64,000 bases of DNA from Paraburkholderia caffeinitolerans (GTDB lineage Bacteria > Pseudomonadota > Gammaproteobacteria > Burkholderiales > Burkholderiaceae): assembly GCF_902859945.1 (NCBI RefSeq), contig NZ_CADIKL010000009.1:177175-241174 (forward strand), read 5' to 3'. Shown here in pieces: positions 10,423-18,872 of the stretch; position 1 is the stretch's first letter; each line of letters starts with the position of its first letter. A program made the position numbers and the translations under genes. The notes beneath the pieces were generated by a model, which was given only the letters and a program-made list of their open reading frames with translations, had not been told where the DNA came from and made no database searches.

Positions 10423-11993
10423 GATGCGTCTCCCGCAAGCGTTGCGCCCGGGCCCACGCCGGTTTCGTCGACGACTTCCGCCTCGGAGGCAAACACGAAG
10501 GCGTTCACGTCGCACAGCGCGAGCGGCGCATCGTCGCGCGTTTCGAGCCAGCAGCGCCAGAGCAGATTGCGCGCGACTTTGAGGCGATACGCGGCGCTCG
10601 CGCGCATATCGGTGAGCGGCTGGTAGTCGGCGTCGAGTACGGCCATGGCGCGCTGCGCGGCCGCTTCGTTCCACTGTGCGCCCTCGAGCGCTGCTTCGGC
10701 GTGTGCGGCGCGTTGCGGTATCGCGGCCATGCCGCCATACGCGATGCGCGCGTTCGCGATCATGCCGTCCTCGTCGATCTCGAGCGCATATGCCGCGCAA
10801 ACCGCCGAGATGTCCTGGTCGTAGCGCTTCGACACCTTGTAGGTGCGAAACCGCAGCGTCGGCGCGGGGCGGCGCACGCGGATCGCTTCGACAAACTCGC
10901 CCGCTTCGAGCACGTTCTTCTGATAGCCGGTGTAAAACGCCGCGAGCGGCAGCGTGCGCACGCGCGAAGCGCGGCGCAGGATCACCTCGGCGTTGAGCGC
11001 GAGCAGCGCCGGCATCGAGTCGCCGATGGGCGAGCCGTTCGCCACATTGCCGCCCAGCGTGCCCGCGTTGCGGATGGGTAGCGAGGCAAAGCGCGCCCAC
11101 AGTTCCGCGAGTTCGGGATAGTCGACGGCGAGCGCCGCGTAGGCCTCTTCGAGCGGGACGGCCGCGCCGATCGTGAGCGTCTGAGCGTCAAGCTCGACGC
11201 GCTTCAGCTCGGCGACCTGACCGGTATAGAGTACGTCGCCCAGCTCGCGCATCTGCTTGGTGACCCACAGGCCGACGTCGGTGCCGCCCGCGAGCACGCG
11301 CGCCTGCGGATGCTCGGCGCGCAGTGTGGCGAATGCTTCGAGCGTGCGCGGCGCGAAGAACGTGGCGTGGCCGTGCGCGGCGCCGCGTGCGTCGGGGCCG
11401 CGATAGTCGAAGGTGTCGCTGCGCGCGATCGAGCGCAGCGCTGCTTCGAGCGGCTCGCGGGCGAGCGCGACGCGCGGATAGCTTGCCGTGTCGAACATGC
11501 GCTGCGCCGCTTCGATGATTGGCCGGTAGCCGGTGCAGCGGCACAGATTGCCGGAGAGCGCCTGATCGATTTCGTCGCGCGCGGGCAGGCCAGCATCGGC
11601 GCCCTGACGCTCGTAGAGCGCCCACATCGACATGACGAAGCCGGGCGTGCAGAAGCCGCACTGCGAGCCGTGGCAGTCGACCATGGCTTGCTGGACGGGG
11701 TGCAGCGCGCCGTCGGGCGCGCGCAGGTCTTCGACCGTGAAGAGCGCGCGGCCGTCGAGTGTGGGGAGAAACTGGATGCACGCGTTGACCGCCTTGAGTG
11801 CGAGACGGCCTTCTTCGTCGAGTTCGCCGATCACCACCGTGCAGGCGCCGCAATCGCCTTCCGCGCAACCTTCCTTGGTGCCGCAGGCATGCAAATCCTC
11901 GCGCAGGTGCTGCAGCACGGTGCGCGTGATGGGCGCGTCATGCACTTCGTGCACGGCGCCACGATGGACGAAGCGGATGGTTTGCGTTGTCAT
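10419..11993 (-). CDS. xdhA: Xanthine dehydrogenase small subunit (2Fe-2S and FAD)
   Basis: Electron-transfer subunit (524 residues). The plant-type 2Fe-2S cluster uses Cys43, Cys48, Cys51 and Cys72 (motif EGCAEGDCGAC). The second cluster uses Cys112, Cys115, Cys151 and Cys153 (QCGFCTPGF and LCRCTGYRPI). The FAD-binding domain follows from about residue 190, with LAGGTDVGLWV and NAGTLGGNVANGSPIGD, then a CO-dehydrogenase flavoprotein C-terminal domain. NAD+ is the expected acceptor. First gene of the purine-catabolic run. Confidence 0.94.
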   Translation of the reverse strand: MTTQTIRFVHRGAVHEVHDAPITRTVLQHLREDLHACGTKEGCAEGDCGACTVVIGELDEEGRLALKAVNACIQFLPTLDGRALFTVEDLRAPDGALHPVQQAMVDCHGSQCGFCTPGFVMSMWALYERQGADAGLPARDEIDQALSGNLCRCTGYRPIIEAAQRMFDTASYPRVALAREPLEAALRSIARSDTFDYRGPDARGAAHGHATFFAPRTLEAFATLRAEHPQARVLAGGTDVGLWVTKQMRELGDVLYTGQVAELKRVELDAQTLTIGAAVPLEEAYAALAVDYPELAELWARFASLPIRNAGTLGGNVANGSPIGDSMPALLALNAEVILRRASRVRTLPLAAFYTGYQKNVLEAGEFVEAIRVRRPAPTLRFRTYKVSKRYDQDISAVCAAYALEIDEDGMIANARIAYGGMAAIPQRAAHAEAALEGAQWNEAAAQRAMAVLDADYQPLTDMRASAAYRLKVARNLLWRCWLETRDDAPLALCDVNAFVFASEAEVVDETGVGPGATLAGDAS

Positions 11994-12294
11994 CTGAAAA
12001 ACCCGGGAGACATTGCGGATCAGGCGCGCGTTACGCAGGGAACCGGGGCGCCTTGACTGTCAGTCCGGCCTCGCGCACGTAGATCGCCATCCAATCCCGA
12101 ATTTAGCACCGACAGGGGCCGGAAAGTATCCTTTCTGGAAGATGGGGGTTATGTGACAGCGGCAATGAGAGAGGCGCGCGATCCGACCCTTCGGGGAGGG
12201 CAGACGGGGGAGGCGGCTTGGGGAGAGAGGGCGCCATAGGCGCCCGTGGTCATGCGGCCAGGTGCGGGGCGCGCGGAGGCTTAGTGCTCAGCGT
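11994..12294. other. Intergenic region upstream of xdhA
   Basis: About 300 bases between the dsbB stop and the xdhA start, both minus strand. No convincing ORF. The only regular element I see is the odd-centred palindrome GACTGTCAGTC at 12055-12065, about 60 bases before xdhA. It could be an operator, but I cannot assign a regulator. Confidence 0.4.
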
Positions 12295-12825
12295 TTAACG
12301 GCGAATGCCGGGCCACGCCACCTCGCGGCGACGGTTGCGCCACAGGCTCGCGGCCACCGCCAGGAACATGACCGCGAATGCGAGCACCGACCAGAGCGGC
12401 AGCGTGAGGCCGAGAATAGGCGGGTAGGTGGTTTCGCACAGGCCCTGGACCTTGAACACGCCGGGCAGCCAGTGCGCGGGCGGCAGGGCGTCGACGATGG
12501 GCTGAAGCGTGTCGAAGCCGCAACTGAAGTTCGGGACCGCCTGCACCCAGGCGAGTTTCGCGGAGGCGACGATGCCGCCGGCCGCCGAAAGCGCGACCAG
12601 AGCTTCGAGTGTACGCACAGCGCGCCAACTGGCGAAGCGCGCGCCGAGGAACGCGAAGATCGCAATCAGGATGAAGAAGTAGCGCGTGAGGATGCACAGC
12701 GGGCACGGGTCCTGATGCTCGGCGTACTGGAAATACAGTGCGCCGCCCAGCAGCGCGAGACAGATCAGGCCGAGGAGGACCAGCAGGCCGCGCTCGCGGC
12801 GCAGCAGCGCGTTATCTTGGTTCAT
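12295..12825 (-). CDS. dsbB: Disulfide bond formation protein DsbB
   Basis: Inner-membrane quinone reductase (176 residues) that reoxidises DsbA. Four hydrophobic helices are visible. The first periplasmic loop has the redox pair CPLC (Cys41, Cys44) and the second has Cys102 (SCGFDTL) and Cys130 (GLCETTYP), the full DsbB set. The ATG at 12825 gives a short cytoplasmic N-terminus before helix 1. The next gene on this strand, xdhA, is 300 bases away, so co-transcription is doubtful. Confidence 0.93.
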   Translation of the reverse strand: MNQDNALLRRERGLLVLLGLICLALLGGALYFQYAEHQDPCPLCILTRYFFILIAIFAFLGARFASWRAVRTLEALVALSAAGGIVASAKLAWVQAVPNFSCGFDTLQPIVDALPPAHWLPGVFKVQGLCETTYPPILGLTLPLWSVLAFAVMFLAVAASLWRNRRREVAWPGIRR

Positions 12826-13024
12826 GTGGCTCGTTTATTCGGCTCGTTTATTCGGGTTGAATCGCGCAGCCGGTGTTAAGCAAATCCTGACCGGTGTGGC
12901 TGCAACGGCGTCCCGGGATTCTAGCGCGAAGGGGGGGCCGCGCGAGCGAGCGCTTTTGACCGCGCGCAGGCAGTGGCCGCTCGCGGCCGAACTGCGGCCG
13001 AGCTGCCGTCGCCCCCCATTTTCG

Positions 13025-14413
13025 TTACCGCAGCGGCGCGAGCACCGCTTCCACGCCGCGGCCGATCGCCAGGATCGCGTCATCGGCGTAGGGCGCGCCG
13101 GCCAGCATCAGTCCCACCGGCGCTTCATCGGGATGGTGGATCGGCAGCGATAGCGCGCAGGCGTCGAGGAAGTTGAAGGCGCTAGGGTTGCGCAACACCA
13201 GTGCATTGGTGCGCGTGAACGCTTCGTCGTCGGCGACGAGCGGGGCGAGCGCGGGCGGGGCGATCGGCACGGTCGGGGCGATCACGGCGTCGAAGCGCGA
13301 CCAGAGCGTCGTTTGCGCCTCGTCCATCATGGCGGCGCGCGCGGCGATCAGATCGAGATAGTCGGCGGCGCTCGCGGGCTCGCCCTTGAGGATGCGCACG
13401 AGCACGCGCGGGTCGTACTGGTCGCGGTGCTGGGCTAGCAGTGGACGGTGCCATGCGTAGGCCTCGATCGGCGAGAAGCCGAAGCGGTTGATTCCGGCCA
13501 TGCGCTCGAACGCCGAAAAACGCACTTCGTTCACGATTGCGCCTGCTGCGTCGAGGTGCTTGAGCGCCGTGTCGAGCGCTTGCGCCACGTGGGGCTCGAT
13601 GTCGTCCGTCACATAGTTCGTGAGCACGCCGATGCGCACGCCATCGAGATGCCGCGCCGCGCTCACGTGCGGGGGCAGCCCGGCGAGGATGCGGTCCACG
13701 AGCGCACAGCACGCCACTGTATTGCCGATCGGGCCGAACGAGTCGAGCGTGGGCGAGAGCGGCAGGCCGCCCGTTTTCGGGATGCGCGCCGCCGTGGGCT
13801 TGAAGCCGGTGAGGCCGCAGAACGCCGCTGGAATGCGGATCGAGCCGCCCGTGTCGGTGCCGAGCGCGATGGCGGCCATGCCATCGGCAACCGAGGCCGC
13901 CGCGCCCGAGGAGGAACCGCCCGCGACGCGCTCGTCGCCGGTCACGCCGCGCCGGTAAGGCGAGAGCGGCGTGCCGTAGTGCGGGTTCAGGCCGAGTCCC
14001 GAGAACGCGAATTCGCTCATGTTGGTGCGGCCGACGAGCACCGCGCCCGCGCGGCGCAGGCGCGCGACGGCTACGGCATCGGCGCTCGCGGGCGCCGCGT
14101 TCGCGAGCACCGTGGAGCCGGCGCGCGTGACTTCGCCTTGCACGTCGAAGAGGTCCTTCACCGAGACGGGAATGCCCGCGAGCGGCGACAGCACGGTGCC
14201 CGACGCGCGCAGCTGGTCGTGCGCATCGGCGGCGGCGCGCACGCGACCCGCGTCGACCTGTGTGAACACGGCGGCGCCCTGGCCGTCCGGCGCGGCAATG
14301 CGCTCGAGCGCGGCCTCGGCGAGCGCGCGGCTCGTGGTGCGGCCCGCGGCGAGGTCGGCGGCCAGTTGGGCGAGCGGCGGGAACGGCGCGAAGGGGGATG
14401 GGGTGGCAGTCAT
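13025..14413 (-). CDS. Amidase (amidase signature family)
   Basis: Probable cytosolic amidase of 462 residues. The Ser-cisSer-Lys triad of the amidase signature family is present: Lys86 in SVKDLFD, Ser167 in AGGSSSGAAAS and Ser191 in GTDTGGSIRIP. The start is uncertain; ATG at 14413 (MTATPSPFAPF) suits the family, ATG at 14428 is also possible, and neither has a clear Shine-Dalgarno. It is not GatA, since no gatB or gatC lies nearby. Substrate is not predictable from sequence. Divergent from the CPA2 antiporter gene. Confidence 0.85.
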   Translation of the reverse strand: MTATPSPFAPFPPLAQLAADLAAGRTTSRALAEAALERIAAPDGQGAAVFTQVDAGRVRAAADAHDQLRASGTVLSPLAGIPVSVKDLFDVQGEVTRAGSTVLANAAPASADAVAVARLRRAGAVLVGRTNMSEFAFSGLGLNPHYGTPLSPYRRGVTGDERVAGGSSSGAAASVADGMAAIALGTDTGGSIRIPAAFCGLTGFKPTAARIPKTGGLPLSPTLDSFGPIGNTVACCALVDRILAGLPPHVSAARHLDGVRIGVLTNYVTDDIEPHVAQALDTALKHLDAAGAIVNEVRFSAFERMAGINRFGFSPIEAYAWHRPLLAQHRDQYDPRVLVRILKGEPASAADYLDLIAARAAMMDEAQTTLWSRFDAVIAPTVPIAPPALAPLVADDEAFTRTNALVLRNPSAFNFLDACALSLPIHHPDEAPVGLMLAGAPYADDAILAIGRGVEAVLAPLR

Positions 14414-14606
14414 GGCGGCGGGGAGCATCGATGGCAACACAGTGGACGGAGGCACCGCGGACGGATGGCGCTGGACATCGCGGCCAGGCGCTGCGGCAAG
14501 GGACACATCATTGTAGAACGTGAATTTTTCCCAAGGGCCGATTCGGCGCGTCGCGCTCATCGGGTAACATGCTTTTTTAGACAGGATTTTGTAAGGATAT
14601 TCGCGC

Positions 14607-16373
14607 ATGCATCAGGGAATCGGCTTCATTCAGGATCTGGCAGTCGTGATGGCGATCGCGGGGATCGTCACCGTGCTGTTTCATCGCCTGAAGCAGCCGG
14701 TGGTGCTCGGCTATATCGCGGCGGGCGTGATCATCGGGCCATACACGCCGCCGTTCCAGTTGATTCACGACGAGCAGACCATCCAGACGATGGGCGAACT
14801 GGGCGTGGTGTTCCTGATGTTCTCGCTCGGGCTCGAATTCAGTCTGCGCAAGCTGTTCCAGGTGGGCGCGACCGCCATCGTCGCGGCGCTTTCCGAAATC
14901 GTGGTGATGCTGTGGATCGGCTACGAGATCGGCCGCGCGTTCGGCTGGGCCCCGATGGACTCGCTGTTTCTCGGCGCGATCCTCGCCATTTCGTCGACCA
15001 CCATCATCGTCAAGGCGCTCGCCGACCTCGGCGTGAAGCGCGAGCGGTTCGCGCAGCTCGTGTTCGGCATCCTGATCGTCGAGGACATCCTCGGCATCGC
15101 CATGCTCGTGCTGCTCGGCGGCATTGCGCAGACGGGCGAGCTCTCGCCCGGCATCGCATTCGTCACGCTCGGCAAGCTGCTGCTGTTCATGACGGTCTCG
15201 CTGCTCGCCGGCATCCTCGTCGTGCCCCGCGTGCTCGGCTACGTGGCGCGCGTGGGTAGCGACGAGATGCTGCTCGTCTCGGTGCTCGGCTTTTGCTTCG
15301 GCTTTTGCCTGCTGGTCGTGAAGCTCGATTACTCGATCGCGCTCGGCGCGTTCCTGATCGGCGCGATCATGGCCGAGTCGCGCCATCTGCCGCGCATCGA
15401 GCATCTGGTCGCGCCGCTGCGCGATGCGTTCTCGGCCATCTTCTTCGTGACGATCGGCCTGATGCTCAATCCGCTCGTGCTGGTCGACTACGCATGGCCG
15501 ATCGCGGTGATCTCGTTCGCGGTGGTGTTCGGCAAGCTCGTGTCGTGCGGGCTCGGCACCTTCCTCGCCGGCCACGACGGCCGCACGGCGATGCGCGTCG
15601 GCATGACGGTCTCGCAAATCGGCGAGTTCTCGTTCATCATCGCCTCGCTCGGCCTCACGCTGAAGGTGACGAGCGGTTTTCTCTATCCGATCGCGGTGAC
15701 CGTCTCGGCGATCACGACGCTCACTACGCCATATCTGATCCGCTTCGCCGATCCGCTCTCGCAGCGGCTCGCGCGTGCGATGCCGTCCTCGGTGTCGAAT
15801 GTCTTCGGCATGTATAGCCAGTGGCTGCGCTGCCTGATGCCACGCCCGACGGGAACGCAAGGCCCGACGCTGTTCTCGCTCACGAAACGCATCATCGTGC
15901 AGGTCGCGGTGAATCTCGCGCTGGTGTCGGCGATTTTCATCGGCGCATCGTATGGCGCGCGCTACGCGCTGCCGCTGCTCGCGAACTGGGTGCCGGACGA
16001 GCGTATCCAGCGCGTGGTGCTGTGGAGCGCGGCGCTGTTGCTCGCGATTCCGTTTCTGGTGGCGGTGTGGCGCAAGACCAAGACGCTTGCGCTCCTGCTG
16101 GCCGAAGTGAGCGTACAGCCCGAAAAGGCGGGACGCTTCACGCGGGCGCTGCGGCATGCGATTGCCGAACTCGTGCCGGCGGTCTCGATGATCGGCGTAT
16201 TCGTGCTGGTCGCCGCGCTGTCGGGGACGATCCTGCCGCCCACGGGCTTCCTGATTGGCGTGCTGGTGTGCGCGGCGGCGCTCACGATGCTGCTGTGGCG
16301 CTGGTGCGTGAGGATTCACGCGAGCATGCAGATCGCGCTGCGCGAAACTTTCGACGAGCAGCCGGATCCGTAA
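14607..16373 (+). CDS. CPA2 family cation:proton antiporter (KefB/YbaL-like, no RCK domain)
   Basis: Inner-membrane monovalent cation/proton antiporter of 588 residues. The start ATG follows AAGGA by nine bases. N-terminal VTVLFHRLKQPVVLGYIAAGVIIGP and FSLGLEFSLRKL are typical of CPA2 Na+/H+ exchanger domains, with about 12 hydrophobic segments to residue 390; the ISSTTIIVKAL and VEDILGI segments hold the usual ion-path residues. Unlike KefB/KefC, no TrkA-N nucleotide-binding domain follows: the C-terminus (residues 420-575) has extra hydrophobic helices. Ion specificity is unknown. Confidence 0.88.
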   Translation: MHQGIGFIQDLAVVMAIAGIVTVLFHRLKQPVVLGYIAAGVIIGPYTPPFQLIHDEQTIQTMGELGVVFLMFSLGLEFSLRKLFQVGATAIVAALSEIVVMLWIGYEIGRAFGWAPMDSLFLGAILAISSTTIIVKALADLGVKRERFAQLVFGILIVEDILGIAMLVLLGGIAQTGELSPGIAFVTLGKLLLFMTVSLLAGILVVPRVLGYVARVGSDEMLLVSVLGFCFGFCLLVVKLDYSIALGAFLIGAIMAESRHLPRIEHLVAPLRDAFSAIFFVTIGLMLNPLVLVDYAWPIAVISFAVVFGKLVSCGLGTFLAGHDGRTAMRVGMTVSQIGEFSFIIASLGLTLKVTSGFLYPIAVTVSAITTLTTPYLIRFADPLSQRLARAMPSSVSNVFGMYSQWLRCLMPRPTGTQGPTLFSLTKRIIVQVAVNLALVSAIFIGASYGARYALPLLANWVPDERIQRVVLWSAALLLAIPFLVAVWRKTKTLALLLAEVSVQPEKAGRFTRALRHAIAELVPAVSMIGVFVLVAALSGTILPPTGFLIGVLVCAAALTMLLWRWCVRIHASMQIALRETFDEQPDP

Positions 16374-16391
16374 GGCTGGGGCGCGCCTGAT

Positions 16392-16410
16392 TGCAACAGA
16401 CTGCAACAGA
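16392..16410 (+). repeat. Two TGCAACAGA copies at 10-base spacing
   Basis: TGCAACAGA occurs at 16392-16400 and again at 16402-16410, one helical turn apart, in the short region upstream of the glutamine amidotransferase gene. It may be a binding site or chance. Confidence 0.4.
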
Positions 16411-16511
16411 ATGTGCGCGATTGTGCACGGAGGTGGCGGCGACAGGCCGTGCGACGCATAATCGGAACCCTGTTCATTCGTTCGCGCGACCGGCGCGCCT
16501 GACCCTACGTC

Positions 16512-17780
16512 ATGAGCGAAAACAAATCCGATCAAACCGAGGTTCCTGACGGCGCTGACCGTCCTGCCAATGCCGACGCGCCCGCCGCTCCAGGCTCCTC
16601 CGGCGCTTCCAGCCCTTCCGGTGCAACACCGTCTGGCGATGCCGCGCAGCGCGCGTCGACCGACACGCCCGCGAGCGCATCCGCGGTGACGCCGGATGTA
16701 CCCGGCGCGCCGCGTATTCCGATCGAGGTGGTGGGCGAAGCGGGCAAAGAGGCGCCCGCGCCTGCCGCGACCGCAGCGAAGGATGGCGCCGCGCAGGCCG
16801 CGGCCAGTCCACGACCGGGCGCCGCGCCAGCGGGATTCGGCCAGGCGCCCGACTTCAGCGCGCAGCATCCGCCGCCGCCGGGCTCGATTCCGACCGATCC
16901 GCCGCGCTATTTGCGGCCGAGCGATTCGGCGTGGTCGGTGTTCGGCCGTATCGTCGCCGCGCGCGCACGGCAACTGTTCGACCGCGCCGGTCAGCGCATC
17001 ACCCAGCGGACGTTGCGCATCGGCGTGTCGGCTCGCATCTTTCACCCGGAACCCGGCGCCTCGGGCCTGCGCGGCAAGACGCTGCAATATCTCGAAGAGT
17101 CGATCGCGCATTGGGTCATGTCGCGCGACGTGATCGTCTTCATGATTCCGACGGTCGGTCATCAGGGCATGCTGCATCCGAGCAATATCCGCCTGCGAGA
17201 CTATGCGAAGCATCTCGACGGCCTCCTGCTGCAAGGCGGCGCCGACGTCTCGCCGCAAACCTACGCGGAGACCGCGCCGCGTCCCGAATGGCCGGGCGAC
17301 CGCGTGCGGGACATGTACGAACTGGAACTGCTGCACGAATTCATCGAGTCGGGCAAGCCGGTGCTGGGCGTCTGTCGCGGTTGTCAGTTGATCAACGTCG
17401 CGTTCGGCGGCTCGCTTTATCAGGACATCGCCACCGACGTTCCCACGGCGGGCGTGCACGTGAGCGAGCACTACGATCAGCACCGTCACGCGATCACCTT
17501 TCCCGAGGGCTCGTCGCTGGCCAGCATGTTCCCGGGCAGGCGCGAGGCCATCGTCAACTCGATCCACCATCAGGCGGTCAGGAGCCTCGGCCGTGATCTG
17601 ACAGTCGAAGCCGTTTCGGCCGGTGATGGCCTGATCGAAGCAGTGCGCTACCGGCGCTCGCCGTTTGTCGTGGGCGTGCAATGGCACCCTGAGTTTCACC
17701 GCGCGGGCGGCCCGGAGCTGCTCGACTGCACCCCATTGCTCGACACGTTTCTTCGCGCGGCACGCGAGACGCGCTTCTGA
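16512..17780 (+). CDS. Class I glutamine amidotransferase-like hydrolase (peptidase C26, PuuD-like)
   Basis: Predicted gamma-glutamyl hydrolase of 422 residues. The C26 domain occupies about residues 175-410: the nucleophile Cys288 sits in VLGVCRGCQLINVAFGG and the His392/Glu394 pair in GVQWHPEFH, the full triad. PuuD hydrolyses gamma-glutamyl-GABA in putrescine degradation, but no puu genes are nearby, so the substrate is open. The first ~130 residues are low-complexity Ala/Pro/Ser/Gly with no signal peptide, an unusual extension for this family (typically about 250 residues). An intrinsic terminator follows. Confidence 0.82.
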   Translation: MSENKSDQTEVPDGADRPANADAPAAPGSSGASSPSGATPSGDAAQRASTDTPASASAVTPDVPGAPRIPIEVVGEAGKEAPAPAATAAKDGAAQAAASPRPGAAPAGFGQAPDFSAQHPPPPGSIPTDPPRYLRPSDSAWSVFGRIVAARARQLFDRAGQRITQRTLRIGVSARIFHPEPGASGLRGKTLQYLEESIAHWVMSRDVIVFMIPTVGHQGMLHPSNIRLRDYAKHLDGLLLQGGADVSPQTYAETAPRPEWPGDRVRDMYELELLHEFIESGKPVLGVCRGCQLINVAFGGSLYQDIATDVPTAGVHVSEHYDQHRHAITFPEGSSLASMFPGRREAIVNSIHHQAVRSLGRDLTVEAVSAGDGLIEAVRYRRSPFVVGVQWHPEFHRAGGPELLDCTPLLDTFLRAARETRF

Positions 17781-17809
17781 CAGAAAGACGGTGACGGACG
17801 GTGGACGAG

Positions 17810-17833
17810 AAGGGGGGCGAGAGTCCCCCTTTT
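17810..17833 (+). terminator. Intrinsic terminator nested in a larger inverted repeat
   Basis: AAGGGGG and CCCCCTT pair around an 8-base loop and run into TTTT, downstream of the amidotransferase gene. It sits inside a perfect 11-base inverted repeat: GACGGTGACGG at 17787-17797 and CCGTCACCGTC at 17842-17852. Confidence 0.7.
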
Positions 17834-17888
17834 GACGTTTACCGTCACCGTCGCGCGTGCGTCCAATATTCCGATGAACGAGTAGGTG

Positions 17889-17930
17889 ATTTCGGACAAT
17901 TAATTGGTCGTTCCGTCGGTTATCCGAAAT
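17889..17930. repeat. ATTTCGGA inverted repeat upstream of DUF2968 gene
   Basis: ATTTCGGA at 17889-17896 and TCCGAAAT at 17923-17930 form a perfect inverted repeat with 26 bases between, in an AT-rich stretch that is probably the promoter region of the DUF2968 gene. Regulatory role is inferred. Confidence 0.45.
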
Positions 17931-18002
17931 TAATCGACGTTTATGAGATTTTCTGGCGGCGATAATAAGCGGTTACTCGGAATCCTGAATGGACAGGCAG
18001 TC

Positions 18003-18725
18003 ATGAAGCAATCAACCCCGCTGCGTCGCGCCTTGCTGGGCGCCGCGGTTTTTACGCTCTTGCAGCACGGCGCAGCCGCATGGGCCGGCGCACCCGCCAG
18101 CGATGTCGCTCCTGTGGCGGGCAACCGGCCTTCGCTCGGCAGCTTGACGCCGCAGCCGGCGAACACGCCGCCGCTCGCGGGCATCGTGGACGATCAGGCG
18201 ACCGCGGGGGCCACACAGGGCGATGTCGGCACGCTCATGCAACTCATCCACGATTCGCAGCTCGTCGAGTTGCGCACGACATACAACGCGAGCTACGGCG
18301 CGAGTCTGTTTTTCTATGCGCCAGAGATGACCTATTACGTCGTGTTGTTCCAGGACAAGCATTTTTGGCGGGTGATTCGCTCGCAGGAAGACGCGCGCGC
18401 GGAAGCCATCTATGCGAATTTCGTGCAGCAGACCCAGCGTCTTGCCGAGGTCGAGATTCGCCGGACCCAGATTCAGGCGCAGAAGGCGTTCGTCGATCGC
18501 GTAATCGCGCTCAACGAGGACCGCGCACGCAGGCTGCAGGCGGACCTCGACGTCGCGCGCACGCAACAGGCCCGCGTCGACGACTACCAGCGCCAGATGC
18601 AGGGCAATACGCGGGCGCTCAATGCTGAGAAGATCCAGGCGCAGGCCCAGTTGCGCGATCTCCAGAATCAGGTGGACCAATTGCAGCGCGCGACGGAGGC
18701 AGGTTTGCCCGGCTCCCGGCGTTAG
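18003..18725 (+). CDS. DUF2968 family secreted coiled-coil protein
   Basis: Exported protein of 240 residues of unknown function, belonging by sequence to the DUF2968 family seen in Burkholderia and relatives. The chosen ATG (18003) gives a signal peptide, MKQSTPLRRALLGAAVF and a cut near AWAGA; the frame could start 20 codons earlier at 17943 but that would bury the signal. The conserved core is at about residues 75-125 (LMQLIHDSQLVELRTTYN, YYVVLFQDKHFWRVI). Residues 125-235 are rich in Gln, Arg, Ala and Leu and look like a long coiled coil. A strong terminator follows. Confidence 0.75.
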   Translation: MKQSTPLRRALLGAAVFTLLQHGAAAWAGAPASDVAPVAGNRPSLGSLTPQPANTPPLAGIVDDQATAGATQGDVGTLMQLIHDSQLVELRTTYNASYGASLFFYAPEMTYYVVLFQDKHFWRVIRSQEDARAEAIYANFVQQTQRLAEVEIRRTQIQAQKAFVDRVIALNEDRARRLQADLDVARTQQARVDDYQRQMQGNTRALNAEKIQAQAQLRDLQNQVDQLQRATEAGLPGSRR

Positions 18726-18804
18726 GGAAACTAGCCCGGATCGTGTCGTGCCGTTGCAATGCAGCGGTACGGCATGCCAGGGCTGGCACGGAAGCAGAAC
18801 ATGC

Positions 18805-18833
18805 AAAAAGCCCGGCTCGAAGCCGGGCTTTTT
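18805..18833. terminator. Bidirectional intrinsic terminator
   Basis: AAAAAGCCCGGCT and AGCCGGGCTTTTT form a perfect stem with a short loop. It has a T-run on both strands and serves the DUF2968 gene and the convergent gene that ends at 18873. Confidence 0.85.
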
Positions 18834-18872
18834 GCTGTGTTGCTTTGTCTACTTCGGGACTGACTTCGGAGT

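Noticed and set aside
14577..17699. 1040-codon minus-strand open frame opposite the CPA2 antiporter and C26 hydrolase genes
   Set aside because: Low-complexity Arg/His/Glu product; both plus-strand genes have full family motifs.
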